From: Candidatus Aminicenantota bacterium
GTDB lineage: Bacteria > Acidobacteriota > Aminicenantia > Aminicenantales > Aminicenantaceae
Reading direction: 5' to 3'
Assembly (NCBI GenBank): GCA_021162615.1
Contig: JAGGYH010000052.1
Span: 1 to 53,182 of the forward strand
Length of the DNA stretch: 53,182 nucleotides
The position numbers and the translations under genes are program-made. Below the pieces are notes generated by a model that searched no databases, was not told the origin of the DNA, and worked only from the letters and a program-made list of their open reading frames with translations. Of the stretch, positions 16,631-25,549 are shown piece by piece; position 1 is the first letter of the stretch, and every line of letters begins with the position of its first letter.

Positions 16631-18001
16631 ATGACCATCAAACCTGAAATATTCAGACAATACGATATCAGAGGCATCGTGGACCAGGACCTGACTAGGG
16701 AAACAGTCACCTTACTGGGAAAAGGCATCGGGACTCTCTTTAGAAGACACGGAAAGACCGAGGTGGCTGTTGGAAGAGACTGCCGGTTAAGCTCTCCATT
16801 ATTTTTTGACTATCTGTCCGAAGGCCTGAAATCCACGGGATGTAATGTGATATCCCTGGGCACTGTCCCGACTCCATTGCTGTACTTCAGCATCTTCAGA
16901 AAAAAGCTGCAGGCAGGTATCATGATCACAGGGTCCCACAACCCTCCCGAATTCAACGGCTTTAAGATAATGCTGGGACAAGCCACCCTATACGGAAAGA
17001 GCATCACAAATATATACAAACTCATAAAAAACAAAGATTTTATTAAAGACAAGCCTGGAAAGATAACAAATCTTTACATCAATAAAGAGTATGAAGATTT
17101 TGTGGTGAACAACATCAGCATAAAGAATAAAGTAAAGGTCGTGATAGACGCCGGAAACGGGACCGGAGGGCCGGTGGCCGTGCCTCTCTTTAAGAGGCTG
17201 GGGTGTGAAGTGACAGAACTTTACTGTGAAATGGACGGTCATTTCCCCAATCATCACCCTGATCCCACCCTGCCGGAGGCTCTGAAAGATCTGATCAAAA
17301 AAGTCATGGAAACCAAAGCTGACCTGGGAATATCATATGACGGAGACAGTGACCGGATAGGAGTGATCGATGACAAAGGAAACATTATATGGGGCGACAA
17401 GCTGATGATACTGCTCTGCCGGGATATTCTTCCATCAAATCCGGGAGCCCCGGTTATTTCCGAAGTCAAAGCATCTCAACTTCTTTATGATGAGATCAAA
17501 AAACTCGGGGGACGCCCCATAATGTGGAAAACAGGCCATTCTTTGATCAAGAAAAAAATCAAGGAAGAACAGGCCATTCTCGCAGGTGAGATGAGTGGTC
17601 ACATCTTCTTTGCAGACCGTTTCTTCGGATATGATGACGCCATATACTCTTCAGCACGTATTGCTGAAATCATGTCTCGAAGCGATAAAAAGCTGTCAGA
17701 AATGCTCTCTGACCTGCCTCAGACTTTTACAACCCCTGAAATCCGAATCTACGCCTCGGACAAGGTCAAATTTAAAATCGTCAAAGAAGTCAAAAAAGAT
17801 CTTTCCAAAAAACATAAAATCATTGATATAGATGGAGTAAGAGCCATTTTCCCAAATGGCTGGGGTCTGGTCCGGGCATCTAATACGCAGGGAGCTTTGG
17901 TGCTGAGATTCGAAGCTAAAACCGAACAGGGCCTAAAATCAATACGAAAAGAAGTCGAAAAAACAATAGAAAAAGCCATCCGGAGAATCAGTGAGTCTTG
18001 A
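16631..18001 (+). CDS. Phosphomannomutase/phosphoglucomutase
   Basis: This alpha-D-phosphohexomutase interconverts mannose or glucose 6- and 1-phosphates. The 456 residues have the four-domain family layout: FRQYDIRGIVDQDL, the phosphoserine loop ITGSHNPPEFNGFK, the magnesium loop YDGDSDRIGVID, the sugar-binding loop GEMSGHIFF and a C-terminal phosphate-binding stretch (RASNTQGALVLRFEAKTEQG). A strong ribosome binding site (AAAGGAGG) precedes ATG 16631. The downstream mannose-1-phosphate guanylyltransferase suggests mannose 1-phosphate as the relevant product. Substrate preference cannot be read directly. Confidence 0.92.
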   Translation: MTIKPEIFRQYDIRGIVDQDLTRETVTLLGKGIGTLFRRHGKTEVAVGRDCRLSSPLFFDYLSEGLKSTGCNVISLGTVPTPLLYFSIFRKKLQAGIMITGSHNPPEFNGFKIMLGQATLYGKSITNIYKLIKNKDFIKDKPGKITNLYINKEYEDFVVNNISIKNKVKVVIDAGNGTGGPVAVPLFKRLGCEVTELYCEMDGHFPNHHPDPTLPEALKDLIKKVMETKADLGISYDGDSDRIGVIDDKGNIIWGDKLMILLCRDILPSNPGAPVISEVKASQLLYDEIKKLGGRPIMWKTGHSLIKKKIKEEQAILAGEMSGHIFFADRFFGYDDAIYSSARIAEIMSRSDKKLSEMLSDLPQTFTTPEIRIYASDKVKFKIVKEVKKDLSKKHKIIDIDGVRAIFPNGWGLVRASNTQGALVLRFEAKTEQGLKSIRKEVEKTIEKAIRRISES

Positions 18002-18786
18002 GCTTAATAAAAATAATAATTCTCGGCATAATCCAGGGAATAACAGAGTTTTTTCCTGTAAGCAGTTCAGGCCATCTGGTTCTCATACAGAATCTCTTAG
18101 GGCTTAAAGAACCCCAGCTTCTGGTTGACGTGATGCTCCACTTGGGGACCGTCCTGTCTCTCTTCGTGTTTCTTCGGAAAGAAATCAAAGACATTCTGCT
18201 GAGCCTCTGGCAATTCTGCAAAAAACCTTCTCTGAAAACCAGGGACCTGAATATGGTTCTTGTCCTTTCCCTTATCGTGGCTTCTATTCCCACGTTTTTT
18301 ATTGGCTATTTCTTCAGCGGCCTTTTTGAATCTTTGTTTGCATCTCCCACAGCCGTTTCCGCAGCGCTTTTCATCACAGCCCTGTTTCTGTTCTTTACGA
18401 AATTTGCCAGGCAAAAAAAGACGAACCTCCCCCTGCATCCGTTACTTATCGGGGTGCTTCAGGGAATAGCCATCGTGCCCGGTTTCTCCCGTTCGGGTTT
18501 AACCATAGGCGGCGCGCTCTTTTTGGGATGGAAGAGGGAAAAGGCTGCCCGGTTTTCCTTTTTGCTTTCCATACCCGTCATCTTAGGGGCTTCTGTTTTT
18601 CAGCTGCAAAAAACAGTCATCTCTACACAACCCTGGGGCATCATAATCATAGGCATTTTAGCTGCAGCCCTTACAGGTTATTTTTCTCTTGTTTTTCTGA
18701 CTAAAATCATCAATAAAGGCAAGTTTTTTTTGTTCTCGTTTTACTTAGCTGCTGCAGCTGTGTTGGGATTTATTCTAACGATGTAA
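17998..18786 (+). CDS. uppP: Undecaprenyl-diphosphate phosphatase UppP/BacA
   Basis: UppP recycles the lipid carrier undecaprenyl pyrophosphate used for peptidoglycan and O-antigen export. The 262-residue membrane protein has the signature GIIQGITEFFPVSSSGHLVL at residues 8-27 with the Gln/Glu catalytic pair, and a second motif IVPGFSRSGLTIGGALFLG. About eight hydrophobic segments are visible. The start is TTG 17998 within a TTGA overlap with the mutase stop; the family motif begins within ten residues, supporting it. It fits the envelope-sugar theme of the operon. Confidence 0.94.
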   Translation: MSLIKIIILGIIQGITEFFPVSSSGHLVLIQNLLGLKEPQLLVDVMLHLGTVLSLFVFLRKEIKDILLSLWQFCKKPSLKTRDLNMVLVLSLIVASIPTFFIGYFFSGLFESLFASPTAVSAALFITALFLFFTKFARQKKTNLPLHPLLIGVLQGIAIVPGFSRSGLTIGGALFLGWKREKAARFSFLLSIPVILGASVFQLQKTVISTQPWGIIIIGILAAALTGYFSLVFLTKIINKGKFFLFSFYLAAAAVLGFILTM

Positions 18787-18808
18787 GGATAACAAAAAGG
18801 AGGGAAAA

Positions 18809-19885
18809 ATGAATATCAGCGCGGTTATCATTGCAGGCGGTGTAGGAAGCCGGTTCTGGCCTTTAAGCAGAAAAGAAAAACCAAAACAATTTCTCCCTAT
18901 CATAAGTGATAAAACAATGATCGAAGAGACCATCCAGAGAATCTCACCCAAAATATCCTCTTCAGATATATACACTGTAGCCAACAGCAAACAAACAAGC
19001 GCTTTAGCCGGTCTCCTTCCAAAAATACCGCAAGAAAATTTCCTTGTGGAACCAGAAGGGAAAAACACAGCTCCCTGCCTTCTTCTTGCCACAGCGCATA
19101 TTTATTTGAAAGACCCGGATTCCGTGATCACGGTTCTTCCTGCAGACCATCTGATAAAAGACCAGTCCTCTTTTTTAATAAAACTAGAAGCAGCCGCAGA
19201 GGCTGCTGATAAAAGCAGTTGTCTCATAACCTTTGGCATCCCCCCTTCCTACCCCTCAACAGGTTACGGGTATATACAGTTTTCCAAAAAAAATCCGCAT
19301 TGCTTTTCAGGAGAAGAGTTCTTTAAAGTCAAAGAATTCAAGGAAAAACCTGACCATGATACAGCTGTGAATTTCATTAAATCAGGCACTTATTTCTGGA
19401 ACTCAGGCATGTTTATCTGGAAAGCACGGGTTTTCGCTTCAAACCTCAAAAAATACGCACCGGATATGTATTCTTACTGGCAAAAGATGCTGTATGCGTT
19501 CAAAAACGACGAGAAAAACAGGTTAAAGGACATTTTCCGTGAAATCCCCTCCATCTCCATAGACTATGCGCTCATGGAAAAGAGCAAGGATGTTCTTATG
19601 AGCAAAGGCGACTTTGGATGGTCTGATGTGGGGTCATGGTCCTCTCTTCTCGAGATATGGAAAAGAGACTCCGACAACAATGCCTTAAGGGGAGCGAACA
19701 TCACGATTGACACGAAAAACTGCCTTCTGCATAACCCCGGAAAGCTCACAGCCTTGATAGGGCTCAGGAACCTGATGATTGTCAACACAGAGGACGCTCT
19801 TCTTGTCTGCAGGAAGGATCTGGACCAGAAAGTCAAACAGGTGGTGAACACACTCAAGAAAAAAGAGGAAAAGAAATACCTGTAA
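18809..19885 (+). CDS. manC: Mannose-1-phosphate guanylyltransferase
   Basis: This enzyme makes GDP-mannose from mannose 1-phosphate and GTP. The 358 residues carry the nucleotidyltransferase signature GGVGSRFWPLSRKEKPKQFL at residues 11-30, then EPEGKNTAPCLLLA, VLPADHLI, FGIPPSYPSTGYGYIQ, VKEFKEKPD and FWNSGMFIWK, and a short beta-helical end (LIGLRNLMIVNTEDALLVCR). The separate isomerase domain of long ManC proteins is missing, as in the short single-function form. AAGGAGGG precedes the ATG. The substrate for GDP-mannose here is unknown. Confidence 0.92.
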   Translation: MNISAVIIAGGVGSRFWPLSRKEKPKQFLPIISDKTMIEETIQRISPKISSSDIYTVANSKQTSALAGLLPKIPQENFLVEPEGKNTAPCLLLATAHIYLKDPDSVITVLPADHLIKDQSSFLIKLEAAAEAADKSSCLITFGIPPSYPSTGYGYIQFSKKNPHCFSGEEFFKVKEFKEKPDHDTAVNFIKSGTYFWNSGMFIWKARVFASNLKKYAPDMYSYWQKMLYAFKNDEKNRLKDIFREIPSISIDYALMEKSKDVLMSKGDFGWSDVGSWSSLLEIWKRDSDNNALRGANITIDTKNCLLHNPGKLTALIGLRNLMIVNTEDALLVCRKDLDQKVKQVVNTLKKKEEKKYL

Positions 19886-19933
19886 CATGAAGTAAAAATT
19901 CTCTCTGCAGCTCCAGGTCATTCTCATTCCGTG

Positions 19934-19970
19934 ACCGTGTTTGATTGTTTACGGTTATTTTATATTTTTT
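19934..19970 (+). terminator. Weak candidate terminator after manC
   Basis: ACCGT (19934-19938) can pair with ACGGT (19951-19955) across a 12-base loop and is followed by a T-rich run (TATTTTATATTTTTT). The stem is short, so this is tentative. It would end the envelope operon before the promoter at 19973. Confidence 0.3.
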
Positions 19971-19972
19971 AA

Positions 19973-20002
19973 TTGACGGAAAACGTTTTATAAAGGTAAT
20001 AT
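19973..20002 (+). promoter_or_regulatory. Predicted promoter for the peptide transporter operon
   Basis: TTGACG (19973-19978), an 18-base spacer and TAATAT (19997-20002) lie about 60 bases before the GTG start of the transporter gene. Confidence 0.6.
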
Positions 20003-20065
20003 GGTCATTAAAGTTGCTCATAAAAAAATAAATATGACAATCATTATGAAGAAAAAGGAGGAACC

Positions 20066-21730
20066 GTGTTAAAAGAGCATCCTAAAGGTCTGTTTGTTGC
20101 GTTTTTTACCAACATGGGAGAGCGTTTTGGTTTCTACACCATGCTGGCCATCTTTGTCTATTATATCCAGGCGAAATTCGGCTATACAGCCACTCAAGCC
20201 GGTGCTGTCTACGGGACTTTTCTCTTCGGCATCTACTTTTTCCCATTGATAGGCGGATGGCTGGCCGACCGGGTCATGGGATACGGGAAAACCATCACCC
20301 TGGGTACCATTCTGATGATCCTAGGATACGGCCTCATGGCTCTGCCCGGATTTGGTCCAGTGCTTCTTTTTATTGCGCTGGGTATCATCTGCGTGGGAAC
20401 CGGATTCTTTAAAGGAAATCTCCAGGCTCTGGTGGGGAATCTCTATGATGACCCCAAATATGAAAGCAAACGTGACTACGCGTTTAACATTTTCTATATG
20501 GGCATCAATGTGGGCGCCTTTTTCGCTCCCCATGCAGCTACCGGAATAAGCAACTGGATTTTAGGAAAATCCGGACTGACCTATAATGCGAGGATCCCGG
20601 CCCTGGCCCATCAGTTTCTTGACGGAGCCCTCACAGATACTTCAGAGCTTCTCTCTTTGGCCAAAGCCCAACTGGGCACCGCTTTCACGGATCTGGCTTC
20701 CTTCTCCCGAATATACATAGAGACGCTGAGCAAATCTTACAATGCGGCTTTCGCCATCACGGCATTGAGTATCGTGGTCTCTTTGCTCATATTCGTGGGT
20801 TTTAAAAAATACTACAAACACGCCGACCTAACAGAAAAACAAAAAGAAAAATCCGAGGAACTTAAAGATAAAATGATCGTATTGACCAAACAGCAGATAA
20901 AAGACCGGCTTTTTGCTCTGTTCTTTGTTTTCTTTGTGGTCATCTTCTTCTGGATGAGCTTCCACCAGAACGGCTTCACCCTCAGTATATTCGCCAGAGA
21001 CTATACGGTCAGCGATGTCAGCCGAGTAACGTATACGTTCTTTAGCCTTAAATCATTTCTCCCCCTACTCGCAGCTATCATCGGGCTGGCTCTCCTTTTG
21101 AGAAAAGCAACAAAAATCTCAACCAAAACTATAGGACTTGTTCTTTTGGTCGGAGGCGGATTTACAACATATGCGGTCGTACACGGATTCAACCCGATAA
21201 TGTCAATCAGCCCCCAGCTCTTTCAGCATTTCAATCCTATCTTCATTGTATTTTTAACTCCTGTTGTGATTGGTTTTTTCAGCTTTCTGCAGAAACGGGG
21301 AAAAGAACCCAGCACACCCAAAAAAATCGGGATCGGTATGATCATAACAGCCTTTTCATTTGGAATCATGCTGATCGCTTCTAGAAGCCTGCCTTCTCCG
21401 GCTGAACTGCAGGGCAGCGTCTCTCCTATGCTCATCTCTCCTTACTGGCTGATCGCCACCTATTTTTCCGTGACCATAGCTGAACTCTGCCTTTCCCCGA
21501 TGGGCATCTCTTTTGTCTCAAAAGTGAGCCCTCCCAAGTATAAGGGAACCATGCAGGGCGGATGGCTGGCTGCCACGGCTATGGGAAACGCTCTGGCCGG
21601 TTTTATCGGATATTTCTGGGACAGATGGGAAGTATGGCAGTTTTTCCTTCTCCTGATCGTTATGTGCTTCGTCTCAGCCACTCTTATTTTCTCAGTCATG
21701 AAAAAACTGGAAAAGGCAGCGGAATCATAA
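20066..21730 (+). CDS. POT/PTR-family proton-coupled peptide transporter
   Basis: POT transporters import di- and tripeptides with protons across the inner membrane. The 554 residues begin with the family signature FFTNMGERFGFYTMLAIFVY (residues 13-32, the ExxER motif), followed by GGWLADRVMGYGKTITLG and the second PTR motif FNIFYMGINVGAFFAPHAA. At least twelve hydrophobic segments are visible, with a charged loop near residues 250-285. The start is GTG 20066 after AAAAGGAGGAACC. It probably shares a transcript with the acyl-CoA ligase gene 10 bases downstream. Substrate is inferred from the family. Confidence 0.9.
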   Translation: MLKEHPKGLFVAFFTNMGERFGFYTMLAIFVYYIQAKFGYTATQAGAVYGTFLFGIYFFPLIGGWLADRVMGYGKTITLGTILMILGYGLMALPGFGPVLLFIALGIICVGTGFFKGNLQALVGNLYDDPKYESKRDYAFNIFYMGINVGAFFAPHAATGISNWILGKSGLTYNARIPALAHQFLDGALTDTSELLSLAKAQLGTAFTDLASFSRIYIETLSKSYNAAFAITALSIVVSLLIFVGFKKYYKHADLTEKQKEKSEELKDKMIVLTKQQIKDRLFALFFVFFVVIFFWMSFHQNGFTLSIFARDYTVSDVSRVTYTFFSLKSFLPLLAAIIGLALLLRKATKISTKTIGLVLLVGGGFTTYAVVHGFNPIMSISPQLFQHFNPIFIVFLTPVVIGFFSFLQKRGKEPSTPKKIGIGMIITAFSFGIMLIASRSLPSPAELQGSVSPMLISPYWLIATYFSVTIAELCLSPMGISFVSKVSPPKYKGTMQGGWLAATAMGNALAGFIGYFWDRWEVWQFFLLLIVMCFVSATLIFSVMKKLEKAAES

Positions 21731-21740
21731 GGATAAAAAA

Positions 21741-23651
21741 ATGACACCGCGAACACTTCCTGCACTGTTTAAAAACAGTGTGCAGAAATTCGGCAGTAAT
21801 ACCCTGCTGTGGGAAAAAAAAGGCGCAAAGTATAAGGGCCTTTCTTATTCTGAAGCGGAAAAACAAGTCTATAATTTTTCAGCCGGACTTATCAGCCTGG
21901 GTTTAAATAAGGGAGACCGGACCGCTTTGATATCAGAAGGCCGGAACGACTGGGCCCTCAGCGAGCTGGGAATCCTTTTTGCAGGGGCTGTGAACGTGCC
22001 TATCTCCATAAAAATCAACGACTTAGCAGACCTTAAATTCAGGATCGCTCATTCAGGATGCAAAATGGTCATCGTGTCCAAGACCCAGGCTGTAAAAATA
22101 AGAGAGATAAAAAATGACCTTCCAGACCTTGAAAAAATCATTATTCTGGATGAGATGGACAAATGGGAGCCTGAAGAAATCCACAAGGACAAGGTCCTTG
22201 CCAGAGGCAAAAAATATCTCGAATCGCACAAAAATGATTTCGAGGCCACCTGGCAGTCCATTAAAGAAAGTGATTATGCCAATATCTGCTACACGTCCGG
22301 GACCACAGCTGATCCGAAAGGAATCCTTCTCACTCACAGAAACTATACAGCGAATATCGAACAATCCAATTCTCTTGTTTTCTGTCCGGAGAGATACATC
22401 ACCCTGCTCATCCTTCCATGGGACCATGCTTTTGCCCATACCTGCGGGATCTACACCATGATGAAAAACGGAGCCAGCCTGGCTTCTGTTGAACAGGGCC
22501 AAACCGCGCTGGAAACACTCAGAAACATACCAAAAAACATAAAGGAGATAAAGCCGACCATACTGCTGAGCGTCCCTGCCCTTGCAAAAAATTTCCGGAG
22601 AAATATTGAAAACGCTATAAGAAAAAAAGGAGCTAAGACCGAGGCTCTCTTTAATAAAGCACTCCATACAGCTTATGCCTACAACGCAGACGGCTGGAAC
22701 AGGGGAAAAGGCCTCAAAAGAAAATTAAAAAAACCCATGCTTGTCCTTTATGACAAGCTTATCTTTAAAAAAATCCGGCAGAACTTCGGAGGGAGGCTTG
22801 AATTTTTTGTGGGCGGCGGCGCTCTTTTGGATATCGAGCTTCAAAGATTTTTCTATGCCATAGGGATCCCTATGTTCCAAGGCTACGGACTTACTGAAGC
22901 CGCCCCCGTGATCTCCTCCAATTCACCTGTTGTGCATAAGCTCGGCTCATCAGGAAAAGTGGCAGATAATCTGGAACTGAAAATAAGAGACGAGAACGGC
23001 AATCCCCTGCCTCCAGGAGAAAAAGGAGAAATCACGATCAAAGGCGAAAACGTCATGGCAGGCTACTGGAAAAATGAAAAAGCCACTGATGAAGTGCTGA
23101 AAGACGGGTGGCTGTACACAGGAGACCTGGGATACCTTGACAAAGACGGCTTTTTGTACGTCCTGGGAAGGGAAAAAAGCCTGCTTATTGGTAATGATGC
23201 TGAAAAATACAGCCCAGAGGGCATAGAAGAGGCTATCACAGATAATTCTGAGTATATAGAACAGATGATGCTTTACAACAACCAGTGTCCGTATACGGTC
23301 GCGCTTATTGTTCCTAATAAAGAAGCTCTGCTCAGGTGGCTGAAAAAACAAAATCTATCAGGCAAGAAAACAGAGGGGCAGGATGCGGTTTTGAAACTCA
23401 TCCAGAAGCAAATCGATGCCTTTATGACCGGGGGAGAACATGAAGGCATGTTTCCTCAGAGATGGCTCCCTTCTGCTTTTGCGGTCCTTGGAGAGCCGTT
23501 TACAGAAGAAAACCACATGCTCAATTCAACCCTAAAGATGGTGCGCCGCAAGATCGCTGAATTCTATAAAAACAGGATCGACTTCCTGTACTCTCCTGAA
23601 GGAAAGGATATCTGCAACCACCAAAACAGGACCATTGTCTCCCGCTTTTAA
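21741..23651 (+). CDS. AMP-forming long-chain acyl-CoA synthetase
   Basis: Enzymes of this family activate fatty acids to acyl-CoA through an acyl-adenylate. The 636 residues show the AMP-binding P-loop CYTSGTTADPKGILLTHRNY near residue 185, the adenine-binding motif GYGLTEAAPVISSNSP, and GWLYTGDLGYLDKDGFLYVL followed by GREKSLLIGNDAEKYSPEGI with the C-terminal catalytic region. The long form with an insert around residues 290-340 resembles bacterial FAA1/FadD15-type ligases. It lies 10 bases after the transporter gene. Chain length is not readable from sequence. Confidence 0.88.
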   Translation: MTPRTLPALFKNSVQKFGSNTLLWEKKGAKYKGLSYSEAEKQVYNFSAGLISLGLNKGDRTALISEGRNDWALSELGILFAGAVNVPISIKINDLADLKFRIAHSGCKMVIVSKTQAVKIREIKNDLPDLEKIIILDEMDKWEPEEIHKDKVLARGKKYLESHKNDFEATWQSIKESDYANICYTSGTTADPKGILLTHRNYTANIEQSNSLVFCPERYITLLILPWDHAFAHTCGIYTMMKNGASLASVEQGQTALETLRNIPKNIKEIKPTILLSVPALAKNFRRNIENAIRKKGAKTEALFNKALHTAYAYNADGWNRGKGLKRKLKKPMLVLYDKLIFKKIRQNFGGRLEFFVGGGALLDIELQRFFYAIGIPMFQGYGLTEAAPVISSNSPVVHKLGSSGKVADNLELKIRDENGNPLPPGEKGEITIKGENVMAGYWKNEKATDEVLKDGWLYTGDLGYLDKDGFLYVLGREKSLLIGNDAEKYSPEGIEEAITDNSEYIEQMMLYNNQCPYTVALIVPNKEALLRWLKKQNLSGKKTEGQDAVLKLIQKQIDAFMTGGEHEGMFPQRWLPSAFAVLGEPFTEENHMLNSTLKMVRRKIAEFYKNRIDFLYSPEGKDICNHQNRTIVSRF

Positions 23652-23672
23652 GTTATGATTGGGGACATCCCA

Positions 23673-24776
23673 TTATATTAAAAGAGCTGTGAGAATGAAT
23701 CCTATTATGATCATAACTACACCTGTTATGACCTGAACTTTGGCAAGATTTTTCCCTCTCCATTTTTCCACTCTTGCTGTAGTGGTCAAACCCAAACCAA
23801 CCGCTAAAATAAGGATAATAAAAGGAATGATAAAAATGAAATTATAGATGAGGAGATAAACCAGAGCCTCTAATCGGGTGGATGTACTGCTGAGCATTCC
23901 AATGATGACCACATAAGGTCCTGATGTACAGGGAAGCAAAAAAATGCTGACCAGGAATCCTATGATAAATGACCCGCTCACTGAAGTAATCCCTGAGACT
24001 GATTTTTTAACTTGATTCTGTAAAAAAAGAGGAAGCCCCGTGTGGATTTTTTTAATCCGGCCTATTCCCTCTCTGATGTTCCATATTCCCAATAAGAACG
24101 CCAGTACAGCCACAAAAATATAAAGATAATGCTGAATGCCGATCAGCCTGACGGCAGTAAATAATCCTAAGCCCATGAGTAAATAAGAGAAAAAGCACGC
24201 CGCGGTAAAGGCAAAACCTGAAATCATCACCCTCTGCATGTCTCTTTTTGATGCCAATAATATGGTTCCGAGAAGAAGGACCAGAACCGCACAGGCGCAT
24301 GGATTTATTGAATCAACTGCCGCTGAACCAATCACCACAGGCAAGGTGATCCTCTTTGATAATTTAAGCGCTGAATCACTTTGCTCTAAACGTGATAGGG
24401 GAGAACCATTTTTTTCTCTCACTGCTTTGCGCACAGCCTGTTCTATTTTTCGCATGACCGATCTATTGCTTCCATGAACAGCCAGGTCACTGACAAAAAC
24501 AGCAGGAGTCCCCCTTTTGAGTATATCTTCAGCCTGATAAACTTCAGCCAGCTCGATCATTAATTTCGCATTGGATGATTGGTGTATATCCAGTTTTTTT
24601 ATCGTTATGGGATAATTTTTCTGGATTCTTTTCTCTAAAAAATCACTGATTGAAGCGCATTCTGGACACGTCTGTTCATAAAAGAAAATAAGCTCTTGTG
24701 AATACAGACAAGGGATTGATGTCAAAATGAAAGCAATCAGCAAACAACCGGCTCTACGGATATTCTTTGTCCCCAT
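23673..24776 (-). CDS. Thioredoxin-CcdA fusion membrane protein (DsbD-like reductant transporter)
   Basis: I start this at ATG 24776 (MGTKNIRRAGCLLIAFILTS), which gives a clean signal peptide; a GTG 36 bases earlier would overlap the upstream gene. The 367 residues have an exported thioredoxin-like domain with the redox pair CPEC just after cleavage (FFYEQTCPECASI), then a transmembrane domain of the CcdA/DsbD type from about residue 145 with NPCACAVLVLLLGTILLA and a second half with FLLPCTSGPYVVIIGML, the two cysteines that carry electrons across the membrane. It probably moves reducing power to periplasmic partners; the rhodanese-domain protein encoded 11 bases upstream is one candidate. 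Confidence 0.85.
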   Translation of the reverse strand: MGTKNIRRAGCLLIAFILTSIPCLYSQELIFFYEQTCPECASISDFLEKRIQKNYPITIKKLDIHQSSNAKLMIELAEVYQAEDILKRGTPAVFVSDLAVHGSNRSVMRKIEQAVRKAVREKNGSPLSRLEQSDSALKLSKRITLPVVIGSAAVDSINPCACAVLVLLLGTILLASKRDMQRVMISGFAFTAACFFSYLLMGLGLFTAVRLIGIQHYLYIFVAVLAFLLGIWNIREGIGRIKKIHTGLPLFLQNQVKKSVSGITSVSGSFIIGFLVSIFLLPCTSGPYVVIIGMLSSTSTRLEALVYLLIYNFIFIIPFIILILAVGLGLTTTARVEKWRGKNLAKVQVITGVVMIIIGFILTALLI

Positions 24777-24787
24777 TCTTGATAAAA

Positions 24788-25549
24788 CTATATCTTCCCT
24801 GATATAATCCACTGACCTTTATACCTTCGTTTCCACTCTTTGATCCCGCCTACAATACTCACATACTGTTTGTAACCTCTTTTCCTCAGTTCTTTGACTG
24901 CTTTATCACTTTGAATCCCATCCTCAGAGCACACATATATCAATATTTGATCAGGTAAATTTTTTTTTATTTTCTCTGCCCAGGAATTCAGTTTTGTTTG
25001 AGGCACATTGATAGAACCTAGGATATGTTCTTTTTCATATGCTTCAGGAGAACGAATATCCAAGAGTACCAGATAATTGTAAGTCACTTCTCCGATTGGG
25101 GCCTGAAATTCTTCCAAAGGAGTTACTTTTCCTTTTACATATAGTTTCAGAGGATTTTTCCTGGGATCATTATGATAGATTTCAATGGGCTTGTTAATAG
25201 AGATTCCTCCATAACCCAAACTTTCAAAAACAAAATCCAATTTTATGCTTTCGCCGGATCCTAAAACCACATCATTGAGGGATCTTGATTGGACACAGGA
25301 AGCAAAGGTCCTGATTTCTGTAATCCTCACTTGATTTGGTCCGGAATTAGTCAAAGTGAAATAAACCGGAACGTTCACTCCTTCTTTAACAGTCTGAAAA
25401 TCATAAATTGATTTATCTGTTTTTAGTTCAGAATGGAGCAGAGGGGATAACAGTAAAAATATAAGGACGGGAAAAAGAATATTCTTATCTAAAAGTGAGC
25501 CGTTTTCATTCAAATTTGACAGACCATTCCAAATTGTTTTCTTGTTCAT
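24788..25549 (-). CDS. Exported DUF1573-rhodanese fusion protein
   Basis: The start is ATG 25549, chosen because AGGAG sits 9 bases upstream; it lies 44 bases inside the preceding gene in another frame. The 253 residues have a hydrophobic export segment at about 25-40, a DUF1573 immunoglobulin-like domain (YDFQTVKEGVNVPVYFTLTN to KNPLKLYVKGKV) and a C-terminal rhodanese domain (LLDIRSPEAYEKEHILGSIN, then the catalytic-loop cysteine in YVCSEDGIQS and GGIKEWKRRY). Rhodaneses handle sulfane sulfur or act as redox-sensitive binders. The gene lies between a glycosidase lipoprotein and the thioredoxin-CcdA protein. The biological substrate is unknown. Confidence 0.82.
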   Translation of the reverse strand: MNKKTIWNGLSNLNENGSLLDKNILFPVLIFLLLSPLLHSELKTDKSIYDFQTVKEGVNVPVYFTLTNSGPNQVRITEIRTFASCVQSRSLNDVVLGSGESIKLDFVFESLGYGGISINKPIEIYHNDPRKNPLKLYVKGKVTPLEEFQAPIGEVTYNYLVLLDIRSPEAYEKEHILGSINVPQTKLNSWAEKIKKNLPDQILIYVCSEDGIQSDKAVKELRKRGYKQYVSIVGGIKEWKRRYKGQWIISGKI